Shown in pieces: positions 5,009 through 5,342 of a stretch of DNA of 5,342 nt. The notes below the pieces were generated by a model. The model saw nothing but the letters and a program-made list of their open reading frames with translations. It did not search any database and was not told the origin of the DNA. The DNA is from an uncultured Actinomycetes bacterium. GTDB lineage: Bacteria > Actinomycetota > Thermoleophilia > Gaiellales > F1-60-MAGs149. Each line of letters begins with the position of its first letter. Within the stretch, counting starts at the first letter, position 1. Where the stretch lies: assembly GCA_903847495.1 (NCBI GenBank), contig CAINDT010000123.1:1-5342 (forward strand), written 5' to 3'. A program made the translations under genes and the position numbers.

Positions 5009-5342
5009 CTACGCCTGGGTACCGACAGCCGACGGCACCTTCAGCTTGGCCTTGATCTCAGGGCTGATGCGCGTGACGTGGCGCTTGAACTTGAGCTCCG
5101 ACTCCTGAATACCGGCCGCGGCACCCAGGAGCTGGGCGAGATGCAGGATCGGAATCTGGTAGTCGCTGCCCGCGAAGGCGCTGGCCTTGCGCTGCCAGGC
5201 GTCAAGCGACAGGTGGCAGAGCGGACACGGCGTGACGATCACGTCGGCGCCGGCCTCCGTGGCCTGCTGCAGGGGCTGGACGAGCTCGCCGAGAGCGACG
5301 TCCTCGCGGGCGAGGACGATCGGGAAGCCGCAGCACTTGACC
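5009..5342 (-). CDS. HdrB/SdhE-type CCG-domain iron-sulfur protein, C-terminal part (5' truncated)
   Basis: The visible ~110 residues run in from the window edge. They contain a CCG motif (KCCGFP, at the edge), then a 33-residue spacer ending in GADVIVTPCPLCHLSLD, then IPILHLAQLLGAA. This CCG...CxxC pattern, with the conserved GAD-x-I-V-T-PCPLC segment and PILHxxQLLG helix, marks the C-terminal CCG domain of heterodisulfide reductase subunit B and of SdhE-type subunits. That domain binds a noncubane cluster and takes part in thiol/disulfide or quinone electron transfer. A GTG at 5242 is an internal codon and not the start, because the conserved frame continues through it. The first CCG domain and the partner genes lie upstream of the window, so HdrB and SdhE cannot be separated. 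A charged tail (KFKRHVTRISPEIKAKLK) ends the protein. Confidence 0.87.
   Translation of the reverse strand, partial: VKCCGFPIVLAREDVALGELVQPLQQATEAGADVIVTPCPLCHLSLDAWQRKASAFAGSDYQIPILHLAQLLGAAAGIQESELKFKRHVTRISPEIKAKLKVPSAVGTQA

Noticed and set aside
5009..5242. Separate 77-aa gene starting at GTG 5242
   Set aside because: The conserved CCG-domain reading frame continues upstream through this codon to the window edge, so it is the C-terminal part of a longer gene.

Overview
This is a high-GC bacterial window. The G/C-ending codons, GTG starts, a mycobacterial/streptomycete-style GNAT-like protein and an HdrB-type CCG-domain protein together suggest a high-GC actinobacterium. A deep lineage such as Thermoleophilia is possible, but that placement is inference and no rRNA or other marker is present to prove it.

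Layout, left to right. Positions 1-228 hold the 3' end of an aspartate-semialdehyde dehydrogenase gene (asd, + strand). Positions 229-788 are a repeat-rich intergenic region. It contains two tandem copies of a ~98-nt unit with two hairpins each, and a perfect 27-bp second copy of the last codons of asd. It ends in a short ORF with a signal-peptide-like start that overlaps the next gene. Positions 789-1559 (+) encode a predicted lipoprotein whose mature part is almost entirely a 32-residue Sel1/TPR-like repeat array. Positions 1560-1978 have no convincing gene but hold a run of strong hairpins, the last lying just past the stop of the convergent minus-strand gene.

From 5342 down to 1979 five minus-strand genes follow with gaps of 36, 28, 3 and 59 nt, which looks like one transcription unit. 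In order of transcription they are: an HdrB/SdhE-like CCG-domain iron-sulfur protein (5' part outside the window); an Ala/Gly-rich protein resembling EcsC; a membrane-anchored or secreted thermonuclease; a membrane-anchored metallophosphoesterase; and a GNAT-like protein with a degenerate acetyl-CoA loop. The nuclease and phosphoesterase are the most tightly linked pair and could act together outside the membrane on nucleic acids or nucleotides, which is inference.

I found no CRISPR array, tRNA, rRNA, transposase or recognisable defence system. The least ordinary part is 195-788, with its duplicated gene end and paired-hairpin repeats. The structured 1700-1971 intergenic stretch comes second.
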